Below are positions 10,967 through 23,428 of a stretch of 64,000 nt of DNA, one piece after another. Every line of letters begins with the position of its first letter. The first letter of the stretch is position 1. The stretch is from Prostheceraeus crozeri (taxonomy: Eukaryota > Platyhelminthes > Polycladida > Euryleptidae): assembly GCA_907163375.1 (NCBI GenBank), contig CAJQUW010003049.1, forward strand, positions 148,478 through 212,477, read 5' to 3'. A program made the translations under genes and the position numbers. The notes beneath the pieces are model-generated. The model had not been told where the DNA came from and made no database searches. It was given only the letters and a program-made list of their open reading frames with translations.

Positions 10967-11398
10967 TTAACTTGTTCTCAAACAGTAAAGTAATTTTGGT
11001 ATGGCGATGGCGTTTTTAAGTAAAAAGAATGCCACGTGCTTTTCTAGCTTACCAAGTCTTTCACTCAAAAGATTCAGCATGTGATATTTCTTCTCTAATA
11101 TTTTGTCAATTGATTCTTTACAGAGAGATCCGCCAAGCAATTCCGCGTCTTCAAATTCGATGCATTTCAAATTTGGGATTGCATCGGAAAATTCTTTCAT
11201 AACCGACGTCCGTTTGATCGAGTCAGTTTCAAGAATTAGCAGTTCGCACTTGGAGTCGTTTACTTGCAGACCAAGCTGCTCCATTTTATTGGCGATGACT
11301 TTGAAGTCGTTTAAAACAGTTGTTGGATTGCCAGCTAAAGTACCGTCATCAAGGTACCACACATTTATCTCAGACTGAAGATCAATAGTAGTAAGCAA
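10967..11398 (-). pseudogene. LINE reverse transcriptase, palm and thumb part
   Basis: It shows the YLDDGT catalytic box, then GLQVNDSKCELLIL, typical of RT block after the active site (G..lN..Kce), followed by a predicted helical thumb ending LLYCLRTS. The frame is the same as the following 9854-10903 segment and is separated from it only by a TAA. There is no genuine ATG at the 5' side, because the frame is simply cut at the satellite border. Confidence 0.7.
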
Positions 11399-11409
11399 GT
11401 GACAAACAC

Positions 11410-11735
11410 TCGACCGGCGCCCCCCCCTCTGGAACGGCAGAGTGTCGTGGTCGGCCGCCGTGGTGCTTCGGGTCTGAGCCCCCCCCCTCTGGAACGACAG
11501 AGGTTGTGATCTGTCGTGGTGTGTCGGCCAGGTGGGTTCACGTTCACAACATGTTCGCTGACTCCCCCCCCCTCGAAAACGACAGAGTGTGAGACTCGGA
11601 TGTGTTGGTCTCGTATGGGTTGACGTGACCGACCGCCTAGGTTGACGTGGCCGACCGCCTAGGTTGACGTGGGCGACCGTCTAGGTTGACGTGGGCGACC
11701 GTCTAGGTTGTCGTGGATGGTGAAATGGCTGCCAG
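11410..11735. repeat. C-tract and CGACAGAG-rich border of the satellite
   Basis: Three poly-C tracts followed by TCTGGAACG or TCGAAAACG and CGACAGAG words occur at about 11422, 11480 and 11562. These words also sit in the 489-bp satellite, so this looks like a degenerate edge of that array, more GC-rich than anything to its left. Confidence 0.6.
11619..11706. repeat. Four tandem copies of a 22-bp repeat
   Basis: Units start at 11619, 11641, 11663 and 11685. They share GTTGACGTG and GACCG and end in CTAG. The first two and the last two are more alike, which suggests stepwise duplication. A fifth partial unit (GTTGTCGTGG) follows. It joins the C-rich border to the satellite array. Confidence 0.85.
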
Positions 11736-14700
11736 ATCGGCGAAAAACGACAGAGTTAGAATTTGGGACGTTTTGGGCTCTAGCTTCAAAACGAAGCATC
11801 GGATTGGAAAACGGATTTCAGATTTGGAATCAGCGTGAAATTCTTTATCTGTATGGTGAGTTTCAAGTCAATCGGAGAGAAAAAATTTTCAACATTTTTC
11901 GAAAAAACGACAGAGTTAGAATTTTTGCGATGGCTGCCTACTGTAGAGCCAAAACGAAGCATCGGATGAGAAAACGGAGGCCAGATTCGGATTCAGCGTG
12001 AAATTCTGCATCGGTATGGTGAGTTTCAAGTCAATCGGAGAGAAAAATTTTCGCTGACGTCCCCCCCCCCTCTGGACAGCTTGCTTCGATTTTGGCTTCC
12101 AGTGGACGGATTTTGTCGTGCGATAGCTCGTTTGAAAGCTAAGAGTGAGACAAATTCACTGAAAGAATCGGCTTGTTCCTATCTGTCTTCGTTTAGATGT
12201 GAGACGCCATTTAAGATTTTGGGACATTGGCGAAAAACGACAGAGTTAGAATTTGGGACGTTTTGGGCTCTAGCTTCAAAACGAAGCAATGGATTGGAAA
12301 ACGGATTTCAGATTTGGAATCAGCGTGAAATTCTTTATCTGTATGGTGAGTTTCAAGTCAATCGGAGAGAAAAAATTTTCAACATTTTTCGAAAAAACGA
12401 CAGAGTTAGAATTTTTGCGATGGCTGCCTACTGTAGAGCCAAAACGAAGCATCGGATGAGAAAACGGAGGCCAGATTCGGATTCAGCGTGAAATTCTGCA
12501 TCGGTATGGTGAGTTTCAAGTCAATCGGAGAGAAAAATTTTCGCTGACGTCCCCCCCCCCTCTGGACAGCTTGCTTCGATTTTGGCTTCCAGTGGACGGA
12601 TTTTGTCGTGCGATAGCTCGTTTGAAAGCTGAGTGAGACAAATTCACTGAAAGAATCGGCTTGTTCCTATCTGTCTTCGTTTAGATGTGAGACGCCATTT
12701 AAGATTTTGGGACATTGGCGAAAAACGACAGAGTTAGAATTTGGGACGTTTTGGGCTCTAGCTTCAAAACGAAGCATCGGATTGGAAAACGGACTTCAGA
12801 TTTGGAATCAGCGTGAAATTCTTTATCTGTATGGTGAGTTTCAAGTCAATCGGAGAGAAAAAATTTTCAACATTTTTCGAAAAAACGACAGAGTTAGAAT
12901 TTTTGCGATGGCTGCCTACTGTAGAGCCAAAACGAAGCATCGGATGAGAAAACGGAGGCCAGATTCGGATTCAGCGTGAAATTCTGCATCGGTATGGTGA
13001 GTTTCAAGTCAATCGGAGAGAAAAATTTTCGCTGACGTCCCCCCCCCTCTGGACAGCTTGCTTCGATTTTGGCTTCCAGTGGACGGATTTTGTCGTGCGA
13101 TAGCTCGTTTGAAAGCTAAGAGTGAGACAAATTCACTGAAAGAATCGGCTTGTTCCTATCTGTCTTCGTTTAGATGTGAGACGCCATTTAAGATTTTGGG
13201 ACATTGGCGAAAAACGACAGAGTTAGAATTTGGGACGTTTTGGGCTCTAGCTTCAAAACGAAGCATCGGATTGGAAAACGGATTTCAGATTTGGAATCAG
13301 CGTGAAATTCTTTATCTGTATGGTGAGTTTCAAGTCAATCGGAGAGAAAAAATTTTCAACATTTTTCGAAAAAACGACAGAGTTAGAATTTTTGCGATGG
13401 CTGCCTACTGTAGAGCCAAAACGAAGCATCGGATGAGAAAACGGAGGCCAGATTCGGATTCAGCGTGAAATTCTGCATCGGTATGGTGAGTTTCAAGTCA
13501 ATCGGAGAGAAAAATTTTCGCTGACGTCCCCCCCCCCTCTGGACAGCTTGCTTCGATTTTGGCTTCCAGTGGACGGATTTTGTCGTGCGATAGCTCGTTT
13601 GAAAGCTAAGAGTGAGACAAATTCACTGAAAGAATCGGCTTGTTCCTATCTGTCTTCGTTTAGATGTGAGACGCCATTTAAGATTTTGGGACATTGGCGA
13701 AAAACGACAGAGTTAGAATTTGGGACGTTTTGGGCTCTAGCTTCAAAACGAAGCATCGGATTGGAAAACGGACTTCAGATTTGGAATCAGCGTGAAATTC
13801 TTTATCTGTATGGTGAGTTTCAAGTCAATCGGAGAGAAAAAATTTTCAACATTTTTCGAAAAAACGACAGAGTTAGAATTTTTGCGATGGCTGCCTACTG
13901 TAGAGCCAAAACGAAGCATCGGATGAGAAAACGGAGGCCAGATTCGGATTCAGCGTGAAATTCTGCATCGGTATGGTGAGTTTCAAGTCAATCGGAGAGA
14001 AAAATTTTCGCTGACGTCCCCCCCCCCTCTGGACAGCTTGCTTCGATTTTGGCTTCCAGTGGACGGATTTTGTCGTGCGATAGCTCGTTTGAAAGCTAAG
14101 AGTGAGACAAATTCACTGAAAGAATCGGCTTGTTCCTATCTGTCTTCGTTTAGATGTGAGACGCCATTTAAGATTTTGGGACATTGGCGAAAAACGACAG
14201 AGTTAGAATTTGGGACGTTTTGGGCTCTAGCTTCAAAACGAAGCATCGGATTGGAAAACGGATTTCAGATTTGGAATCAGCGTGAAATTCTTTATCTGTA
14301 TGGTGAGTTTCAAGTCAATCGGAGAGAAAAAATTTTCAACATTTTTCGAAAAAACGACAGAGTTAGAATTTTTGCGATGGCTGCCTACTGTAGAGCCAAA
14401 ACGAAGCATCGGATGAGAAAACGGAGGCCAGATTCGGATTCAGCGTGAAATTCTGCATCGGTATGGTGAGTTTCAAGTCAATCGGAGAGAAAAATTTTCG
14501 CTGACGTCCCCCCCCCCTCTGGACAGCTTGCTTCGATTTTGGCTTCCAGTGGACGGATTTTGTCGTGCGATAGCTCGTTTGAAAGCTAAGAGTGAGACAA
14601 ATTCACTGAAAGAATCGGCTTGTTCCTATCTGTCTTCGTTTAGATGTGAGACGCCATTTAAGATTTTGGGACATTGGCGAAAAACGACAGAGTTAGAATT

Positions 14701-17700
14701 TGGGACGTTTTGGGCTCTAGCTTCAAAACGAAGCATCGGATTGGAAAACGGATTTCAGATTTGGAATCAGCGTGAAATTCTTTATCTGTATGGTGAGTTT
14801 CAAGTCAATCGGAGAGAAAAAATTTTCAACATTTTTCGAAAAAACGACAGAGTTAGAATTTTTGCGATGGCTGCCTACTGTAGAGCCAAAACGAAGCATC
14901 GGATGAGAAAACGGAGGCCAGATTCGGATTCAGCGTGAAATTCTGCATCGGTATGGTGAGTTTCAAGTCAATCGGAGAGAAAAATTTTCGCTGACGTCCC
15001 CCCCCTCTGGACAGCTTGCTTCGATTTTGGCTTCCAGTGGACGGATTTTGTCGTGCGATAGCTCGTTTGAAAGCTAAGAGTGAGACAAATTCACTGAAAG
15101 AATCGGCTTGTTCCTATCTGTCTTCGTTTAGATGTGAGACGCCATTTAAGATTTTGGGACATTGGCGAAAAACGACAGAGTTAGAATTTGGGACGTTTTG
15201 GGCTCTAGCTTCAAAACGAAGCATCGGATTGGAAAACGGATTTCAGATTTGGAATCAGCGTGAAATTCTTTATCTGTATGGTGAGTTTCAAGTCAATCGG
15301 AGAGAAAAAATTTTCAACATTTTTCGAAAAAACGACAGAGTTAGAATTTTTGCGATGGCTGCCTACTGTAGAGCCAAAACGAAGCATCGGATGAGAAAAC
15401 GGAGGCCAGATTCGGATTCAGCGTGAAATTCTGCATCGGTATGGTGAGTTTCAAGTCAATCGGAGAGAAAAATTTTCGCTGACGTCCCCCCCCCTCTGGA
15501 CAGCTTGCTTCGATTTTGGCTTCCAGTGGACGGATTTTGTCGTGCGATAGCTCGTTTGAAAGCTAAGAGTGAGACAAATTCACTGAAAGAATCGGCTTGT
15601 TCCTATCTGTCTTCGTTTAGATGTGAGACGCCATTTAAGATTTTGGGACATTGGCGAAAAACGACAGAGTTAGAATTTGGGACGTTTTGGGCTCTAGCTT
15701 CAAAACGAAGCATCGGATTGGAAAACGGATTTCAGATTTGGAATCAGCGTGAAATTCTTTATCTGTATGGTGAGTTTCAAGTCAATCGGAGAGAAAAAAT
15801 TTTCAACATTTTTCGAAAAAACGACAGAGTTAGAATTTTTGCGATGGCTGCCTACTGTAGAGCCAAAACGAAGCATCGGATGAGAAAACGGAGGCCAGAT
15901 TCGGATTCAGCGTGAAATTCTGCATCGGTATGGTGAGTTTCAAGTCAATCGGAGAGAAAAATTTTCGCTGACGTCCCCGCCCCCTCTGGACAGCTTGCTT
16001 CGATTTTGGCTTCCAGTGGACGGATTTTGTCGTGCGATAGCTCGTTTGAAAGCTAAGAGTGAGACAAATTCACTGAAAGAATCGGCTTGTTCCTATCTGT
16101 CTTCGTTTAGATGTGAGACGCCATTTAAGATTTTGGGACATTGGCGAAAAACGACAGAGTTAGAATTTGGGACGTTTTGGGCTCTAGCTTCAAAACGAAG
16201 CATCGGATTGGAAAACGGACTTCAGATTTGGAATCAGCGTGAAATTCTTTATCTGTATGGTGAGTTTCAAGTCAATCGGAGAGAAAAAATTTTCAACATT
16301 TTTCGAAAAAACGACAGAGTTAGAATTTTTGCGATGGCTGCCTACTGTAGAGCCAAAACGAAGCATCGGATGAGAAAACGGAGGCCAGATTCGGATTCAG
16401 CGTGAAATTCTGCATCGGTATGGTGAGTTTCAAGTCAATCGGAGAGAAAAATTTTCGCTGACGTCCCCCCCCCCTCTGGACAGCTTGCTTCGATTTTGGC
16501 TTCCAGTGGACGGATTTTGTCGTGCGATAGCTCGTTTGAAAGCTAAGAGTGAGACAAATTCACTGAAAGAATCGGCTTGTTCCTATCTGTCTTCGTTTAG
16601 ATGTGAGACGCCATTTAAGATTTTGGGACATTGGCGAAAAACGACAGAGTTAGAATTTGGGACGTTTTGGGCTCTAGCTTCAAAACGAAGCATCGGATTG
16701 GAAAACGGATTTCAGATTTGGAATCAGCGTGAAATTCTTTATCTGTATGGTGAGTTTCAAGTCAATCGGAGAGAAAAAATTTTCAACATTTTTCGAAAAA
16801 ACGACAGAGTTAGAATTTTTGCGATGGCTGCCTACTGTAGAGCCAAAACGAAGCATCGGATGAGAAAACGGAGGCCAGATTCGGATTCAGCGTGAAATTC
16901 TGCATCGGTATGGTGAGTTTCAAGTCAATCGGAGAGAAAAATTTTCGCTGACGTCCCCCCCCCCTCTGGACAGCTTGCTTCGATTTTGGCTTCCAGTGGA
17001 CGGATTTTGTCGTGCGATAGCTCGTTTGAAAGCTGAGTGAGACAAATTCACTGAAAGAATCGGCTTGTTCCTATCTGTCTTCGTTTAGATGTGAGACGCC
17101 ATTTAAGATTTTGGGACATTGGCGAAAAACGACAGAGTTAGAATTTGGGACGTTTTGGGCTCTAGCTTCAAAACGAAGCATCGGATTGGAAAACGGACTT
17201 CAGATTTGGAATCAGCGTGAAATTCTTTATCTGTATGGTGAGTTTCAAGTCAATCGGAGAGAAAAAATTTTCAACATTTTTCGAAAAAACGACAGAGTTA
17301 GAATTTTTGCGATGGCTGCCTACTGTAGAGCCAAAACGAAGCATCGGATGAGAAAACGGAGGCCAGATTCGGATTCAGCGTGAAATTCTGCATCGGTATG
17401 GTGAGTTTCAAGTCAATCGGAGAGAAAAATTTTCGCTGACGTCCCCCCCCCTCTGGACAGCTTGCTTCGATTTTGGCTTCCAGTGGACGGATTTTGTCGT
17501 GCGATAGCTCGTTTGAAAGCTAAGAGTGAGACAAATTCACTGAAAGAATCGGCTTGTTCCTATCTGTCTTCGTTTAGATGTGAGACGCCATTTAAGATTT
17601 TGGGACATTGGCGAAAAACGACAGAGTTAGAATTTGGGACGTTTTGGGCTCTAGCTTCAAAACGAAGCATCGGATTGGAAAACGGATTTCAGATTTGGAA

Positions 17701-20700
17701 TCAGCGTGAAATTCTTTATCTGTATGGTGAGTTTCAAGTCAATCGGAGAGAAAAAATTTTCAACATTTTTCGAAAAAACGACAGAGTTAGAATTTTTGCG
17801 ATGGCTGCCTACTGTAGAGCCAAAACGAAGCATCGGATGAGAAAACGGAGGCCAGATTCGGATTCAGCGTGAAATTCTGCATCGGTATGGTGAGTTTCAA
17901 GTCAATCGGAGAGAAAAATTTTCGCTGACGTCCCCGCCCCCTCTGGACAGCTTGCTTCGATTTTGGCTTCCAGTGGACGGATTTTGTCGTGCGATAGCTC
18001 GTTTGAAAGCTAAGAGTGAGACAAATTCACTGAAAGAATCGGCTTGTTCCTATCTGTCTTCGTTTAGATGTGAGACGCCATTTAAGATTTTGGGACATTG
18101 GCGAAAAACGACAGAGTTAGAATTTGGGACGTTTTGGGCTCTAGCTTCAAAACGAAGCATCGGATTGGAAAACGGACTTCAGATTTGGAATCAGCGTGAA
18201 ATTCTTTATCTGTATGGTGAGTTTCAAGTCAATCGGAGAGAAAAAATTTTCAACATTTTTCGAAAAAACGACAGAGTTAGAATTTTTGCGATGGCTGCCT
18301 ACTGTAGAGCCAAAACGAAGCATCGGATGAGAAAACGGAGGCCAGATTCGGATTCAGCGTGAAATTCTGCATCGGTATGGTGAGTTTCAAGTCAATCGGA
18401 GAGAAAAATTTTCGCTGACGTCCCCCCCCCTCTGGACAGCTTGCTTCGATTTTGGCTTCCAGTGGACGGATTTTGTCGTGCGATAGCTCGTTTGAAAGCT
18501 AAGAGTGAGACAAATTCACTGAAAGAATCGGCTTGTTCCTATCTGTCTTCGTTTAGATGTGAGACGCCATTTAAGATTTTGGGACATTGGCGAAAAACGA
18601 CAGAGTTAGAATTTGGGACGTTTTGGGCTCTAGCTTCAAAACGAAGCATCGGATTGGAAAACGGATTTCAGATTTGGAATCAGCGTGAAATTCTTTATCT
18701 GTATGGTGAGTTTCAAGTCAATCGGAGAGAAAAAATTTTCAACATTTTTCGAAAAAACGACAGAGTTAGAATTTTTGCGATGGCTGCCTACTGTAGAGCC
18801 AAAACGAAGCATCGGATGAGAAAACGGAGGCCAGATTCGGATTCAGCGTGAAATTCTGCATCGGTATGGTGAGTTTCAAGTCAATCGGAGAGAAAAATTT
18901 TCGCTGACGTCCCCCCCCCTCTGGACAGCTTGCTTCGATTTGGCTTCCAGTGGACGGATTTTGTCGTGCGATAGCTCGTTTGAAAGCTAAGAGTGAGACA
19001 AATTCACTGAAAGAATCGGCTTGTTCCTATCTGTCTTCGTTTAGATGTGAGACGCCATTTAAGATTTTGGGACATTGGCGAAAAACGACAGAGTTAGAAT
19101 TTGGGACGTTTTGGGCTCTAGCTTCAAAACGAAGCATCGGATTGGAAAACGGATTTCAGATTTGGAATCAGCGTGAAATTCTTTATCTGTATGGTGAGTT
19201 TCAAGTCAATCGGAGAGAAAAAATTTTCAACATTTTTCGAAAAAACGACAGAGTTAGAATTTTTGCGATGGCTGCCTACTGTAGAGCCAAAACGAAGCAT
19301 CGGATGAGAAAACGGAGGCCAGATTCGGATTCAGCGTGAAATTCTGCATCGGTATGGTGAGTTTCAAGTCAATCGGAGAGAAAAATTTTCGCTGACGTCC
19401 CCCCCCTCTGGACAGCTTGCTTCGATTTTGGCTTCCAGTGGACGGATTTTGTCGTGCGATAGCTCGTTTGAAAGCTAAGAGTGAGACAAATTCACTGAAA
19501 GAATCGGCTTGTTCCTATCTGTCTTCGTTTAGATGTGAGACGCCATTTAAGATTTTGGGACATTGGCGAAAAACGACAGAGTTAGAATTTGGGACGTTTT
19601 GGGCTCTAGCTTCAAAACGAAGCATCGGATTGGAAAACGGATTTCAGATTTGGAATCAGCGTGAAATTCTTTATCTGTATGGTGAGTTTCAAGTCAATCG
19701 GAGAGAAAAAATTTTCAACATTTTTCGAAAAAACGACAGAGTTAGAATTTTTGCGATGGCTGCCTACTGTAGAGCCAAAACGAAGCATCGGATGAGAAAA
19801 CGGAGGCCAGATTCGGATTCAGCGTGAAATTCTGCATCGGTATGGTGAGTTTCAAGTCAATCGGAGAGAAAAATTTTCGCTGACGTCCCCCCCCTCTGGA
19901 CAGCTTGCTTCGATTTTGGCTTCCAGTGGACGGATTTTGTCGTGCGATAGCTCGTTTGAAAGCTAAGAGTGAGACAAATTCACTGAAAGAATCGGCTTGT
20001 TCCTATCTGTCTTCGTTTAGATGTGAGACGCCATTTAAGATTTTGGGACATTGGCGAAAAACGACAGAGTTAGAATTTGGGACGTTTTGGGCTCTAGCTT
20101 CAAAACGAAGCATCGGATTGGAAAACGGATTTCAGATTTGGAATCAGCGTGAAATTCTTTATCTGTATGGTGAGTTTCAAGTCAATCGGAGAGAAAAAAT
20201 TTTCAACATTTTTCGAAAAAACGACAGAGTTAGAATTTTTGCGATGGCTGCCTACTGTAGAGCCAAAACGAAGCATCGGATGAGAAAACGGAGGCCAGAT
20301 TCGGATTCAGCGTGAAATTCTGCATCGGTATGGTGAGTTTCAAGTCAATCGGAGAGAAAAATTTTCGCTGACGTCCCCCCCCTCTGGACAGCTTGCTTCG
20401 ATTTTGGCTTCCAGTGGACGGATTTTGTCGTGCGATAGCTCGTTTGAAAGCTAAGAGTGAGACAAATTCACTGAAAGAATCGGCTTGTTCCTATCTGTCT
20501 TCGTTTAGATGTGAGACGCCATTTAAGATTTTGGGACATTGGCGAAAAACGACAGAGTTAGAATTTGGGACGTTTTGGGCTCTAGCTTCAAAACGAAGCA
20601 TCGGATTGGAAAACGGATTTCAGATTTGGAATCAGCGTGAAATTCTTTATCTGTATGGTGAGTTTCAAGTCAATCGGAGAGAAAAAATTTTCAACATTTT

Positions 20701-21660
20701 TCGAAAAAACGACAGAGTTAGAATTTTTGCGATGGCTGCCTACTGTAGAGCCAAAACGAAGCATCGGATGAGAAAACGGAGGCCAGATTCGGATTCAGCG
20801 TGAAATTCTGCATCGGTATGGTGAGTTTCAAGTCAATCGGAGAGAAAAATTTTCGCTGACGTCCCCGCCCCCTCTGGACAGCTTGCTTCGATTTTGGCTT
20901 CCAGTGGACGGATTTTGTCGTGCGATAGCTCGTTTGAAAGCTAAGAGTGAGACAAATTCACTGAAAGAATCGGCTTGTTCCTATCTGTCTTCGTTTAGAT
21001 GTGAGACGCCATTTAAGATTTTGGGACATTGGCGAAAAACGACAGAGTTAGAATTTGGGACGTTTTGGGCTCTAGCTTCAAAACGAAGCATCGGATTGGA
21101 AAACGGACTTCAGATTTGGAATCAGCGTGAAATTCTTTATCTGTATGGTGAGTTTCAAGTCAATCGGAGAGAAAAAATTTTCAACATTTTTCGAAAAAAC
21201 GACAGAGTTAGAATTTTTGCGATGGCTGCCTACTGTAGAGCCAAAACGAAGCATCGGATGAGAAAACGGAGGCCAGATTCGGATTCAGCGTGAAATTCTG
21301 CATCGGTATGGTGAGTTTCAAGTCAATCGGAGAGAAAAATTTTCGCTGACGTCCCCCCCCCTCTGGACAGCTTGCTTCGATTTTGGCTTCCAGTGGACGG
21401 ATTTTGTCGTGCGATAGCTCGTTTGAAAGCTAAGAGTGAGACAAATTCACTGAAAGAATCGGCTTGTTCCTATCTGTCTTCGTTTAGATGTGAGACGCCA
21501 TTTAAGATTTTGGGACATTGGCGAAAAACGACAGTTAGAATTTGGGACGTTTTGGGCTCTAGCTTCAAAACGAAGCATCGGATTGGAAAACGGATTTCAG
21601 ATTTGGAATCAGCGTGAAATTCTTTATCTGTATGGTGAGTTTCAAGTCAATCGGAGAGTT
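11730..21660 (+). repeat. 489-bp satellite array, one partial and 20 tandem units
   Basis: Full units begin with GACAGCTTGCTTCGATTTTG at about 12073, 12562, 13051, 13541, 14031, 14521, 15009, 15498, 15988, 16478, 16968, 17455, 17945, 18434, 18923, 19410, 19898, 20386, 20876 and 21365; mean spacing is 489 bp. A partial unit precedes them from 11736. Each unit contains two related halves of about 155 bp, both starting ACGACAGAGTTAGAATTT and both ending in TCAAGTCAATCGGAGAGAAA, plus a poly-C tract of about 6-12. Units are nearly identical, apart from C-tract length, a TTTCAG/CTTCAG variant, a two-base deletion in two units and CCCCGCCCC tracts. This implies strong homogenisation. The 136-codon frame in most units starts at TTG and is not taken as a gene. 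Confidence 0.95.
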
Positions 21661-21886
21661 TCAAGTCAATCGGCGAGAAAAATGTTCAACATTTTTCGGA
21701 AAAAAGACAGAGTTAGAATTTTTGCGATGGCTGCCTACTGTAGAGCCAAAACGAAGCATCGGATGGGAAAACGGAGTCCAGATTCGGATTCAGCGTCAAA
21801 TTCTACATGGAAATGGTGTATTTCCAGCTCAATCGGAGCACTAGAACCGGAGATAGACGGGATTTTTAGTGTTTGGATGATGGGTA

Positions 21887-21921
21887 TTACGTCATCAGCT
21901 GATCGCCACACACTATATAAG
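21887..21921 (+). promoter_or_regulatory. Outer-arm promoter: CRE-like site, E-box, TATA (left)
   Basis: TTACGTCA at 21887-21894, CAGCTG at 21896-21901 inside a 10-bp palindrome, and TATATAAG at 21914-21921, all on the inward-reading strand. A TCATTT, like the one in the second promoter, lies 28 nt after the TATA start, where a transcription start is expected. No ATG-led frame of note follows; the downstream sequence is hairpin-rich. Confidence 0.5.
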
Positions 21922-21939
21922 CTGGGAACCGACGGAGAC

Positions 21940-22640
21940 TTTTCATTTAGAGGAGAACGATTGTCAGAGGTAGGTCGTCTCTCTGAGCTCCGATGATAGC
22001 TTCGGACATTCCAAATCCCGAGTTTCTGTAAGAAACCGACTTAGAAAATTTCATTGCTGATATCAGCTAAGGCGTCAGACTTCGAGGTTCGCCAGGAGAT
22101 GGCCTTCGTCTCCAGGCCATAAAAGACTCCAAAACTTTAAAGGCTTGTAACTTTGCTTCTACAAGTCCGTTTGACTTGATTCAAAAAAGGTTCGGTCGCT
22201 ATTGACCTGCCCTAAGTGATGGACTACTTATAAAATTTCATAAGTAGTGCTAAAAAGTTGAAAAATTTAAATTCACTATTTTTGGAGGTTTTCTGGGGTT
22301 TTCGACCCTGCTGAAGTCAATGAAAGCATTTTTAATGATGTCTGAGCCAGTCTTCTCATGCTATAAGCGGCTTTTCACTGAAAGCGAGCAAGACACGGAG
22401 AGTTTTGCTGTAATATTCCACTGACAGGGTGTTCCTTCGGGACGGCGGACGATGCCGTAGTGATAAGTGTGGCAAGGGAATGTGTCATATTTGAGACCGT
22501 AACCGCTGGGGCAACTCATGTTGGGCATTTGACACAGCTCTCAACGTAGCACTTTGAACGCCAATCGGTTGAGTCTTAGCTATCTTGTCATGGGTGGCCT
22601 CTAAACATCTCCATTGCAAAACGCTGGTGAATCAAGCTCT
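21940..22640 (+). ncRNA. Hairpin-rich candidate structured RNA, 5' part (left)
   Basis: Downstream of the outer TATA box, plus-strand hairpins follow one another: TCCGA/TCGGA (about 21989-22005), GTTTCT/AGAAAC (22022-22036), GCTGATATCAGC (22056-22067), ATGGCCT/AGGCCAT (22099-22120), CTTGTA/TACAAG (22143-22164) and ACTACTTAT/ATAAGTAGT (22223-22248). Module copy 1 follows at 22407-22580. No long frame crosses it. The family is unknown to me; the call rests on hairpin density alone. The mirror is 48175-48875 on the minus strand. Confidence 0.4.
22407..22580 (+). ncRNA. Structured module copy 1
   Basis: Begins GCTGTAATA, then TCC-TTCG-GGA (22433-22442), then the hairpin CGGC-ggacgat-GCCG, a variable part, CTCATGTTGGGC, CTCAACGTAG and an end near CTTAGC. 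It shares these blocks in order with copies 2 and 3. The UUCG loop is a classic stable RNA tetraloop. Confidence 0.45.
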
Positions 22641-22783
22641 CTACGGCTTGCTATCAAGCTGATCAAAGCAATAACTTGGGATGTTTCCTCAAGGTTTTCA
22701 AGTATGCTGAGTTCAAATCTGCTATCAGATTTCAAATTTAGCTAAGTCTAAGGCAGCTTTGAGGGGTTAGATCCCAGCTACTG

Positions 22784-22940
22784 ATCATTACCTTTGACTC
22801 GGCGTTCCTGTTACCACTTCGGGGCAGTGACAATGATGTCTTCAGCTGTAAAGAGCGGGTATCGGGGAAGATCTCTCACTTCCCTAGTGATCAGTACAAG
22901 GCCTTCGGGCTGTCGACGGGATCGAGTGCCACTCACTACA
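22784..22940 (+). ncRNA. Structured module copy 4 (most divergent)
   Basis: It shares ATTACCTTTGACTCGGCGTTCC with the entry of copies 2 and 3 (with changes) and then diverges. It holds CACT/AGTG, GGGAAG/CTTCCC and a perfect GCC-TTCG-GGC hairpin at 22901-22910. It is placed in the family mainly by its first 25 nt. Confidence 0.3.
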
Positions 22941-23077
22941 CTCAAATCTATCATTCCTCACTAAGTGTAAATTACTGACTATACATTTGTCCTGCTATCA
23001 GGTTGTTTTGACTTGGTATCTAGTTGAATAGTCTCTTGCTATCAAGAGATTCACTTCTGCTCATAAAGCACATCATC

Positions 23078-23258
23078 GCTGTAATACCTCCTTTGCTCGA
23101 GCGTTCCTTCGGGACGGCGGGTACTGCCGTAGAGGGATTGTGTTGCACGGGTTGTTCGTCGTTTGTTAGACCGAAACCTCTGAGCCGTTGCTCATGTTGG
23201 GCGTTCGACTTCATACTCAACGTGACGTTTTCTCTCGCCAGGTCAGAGTACTTCAGCC
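23078..23258 (+). ncRNA. Structured module copy 2
   Basis: GCTGTAATACC, then TCC-TTCG-GGA at 23105-23114, then CGGC-gggtact-GCCG; later GCTCATGTTGGGCGTT, CTCAACGTGACG and TCGCCAGG. Stem bases match copy 1 while the loop differs. It overlaps unconvincing frames on both strands that I do not annotate as genes. Confidence 0.45.
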
Positions 23259-23428
23259 ATTCGACAAAGGTTAGTCTTTATGATATGGAGTAGAGTGAAA
23301 TGTAATTCATTAGATGCCCCTTCAATGATTGCTCCCATGATAAACGTTGATGAGACAAATGAAATGATTCTCATCTTCCTTTTTCAGTGATTGAAATCTA
23401 CTAACACACTACCGTATAATCGTCCACT

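Larger units (their letters stand above)
9700..11410 (-). mobile_element. 5'-truncated LINE with restriction-like endonuclease
   Basis: A minus-strand non-LTR retrotransposon. The coding part is 9854-11398 and the 3' untranslated tail lies around 9700-9853. It begins at the RT palm (NVWYLDDGTLAG, catalytic YLDD) and continues through the thumb into a long C-terminal region. The 5' side stops at the C-rich satellite border near 11410, so the front of the RT, and anything N-terminal, is absent. The C terminus has a CCHC-like finger and a PD-D/E-K-like nuclease pattern, as in the R2/R4/NeSL/CRE group, and no AP endonuclease is visible. One in-frame TAA at 10967-10969 interrupts an otherwise open frame, which suggests a fairly young copy. 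It sits exactly between host DNA and the satellite. Confidence 0.75.

Noticed and set aside
12081-21293. Repeated 136-codon frame in most satellite units
   Set aside because: The frame begins at TTG, not ATG, is split or shortened in units with small indels, and its conservation is explained by satellite homogenisation.
11410-21400. G-quadruplex arrays from the C-tracts
   Set aside because: Each unit has a single C-run rather than four clustered runs, so an intrastrand quadruplex is not indicated.
23020-23293. 66- and 89-codon frames over module copy 2 and their mirrors
   Set aside because: Both strands are open over the same structured module, other module copies lack the frames, and start contexts are poor.
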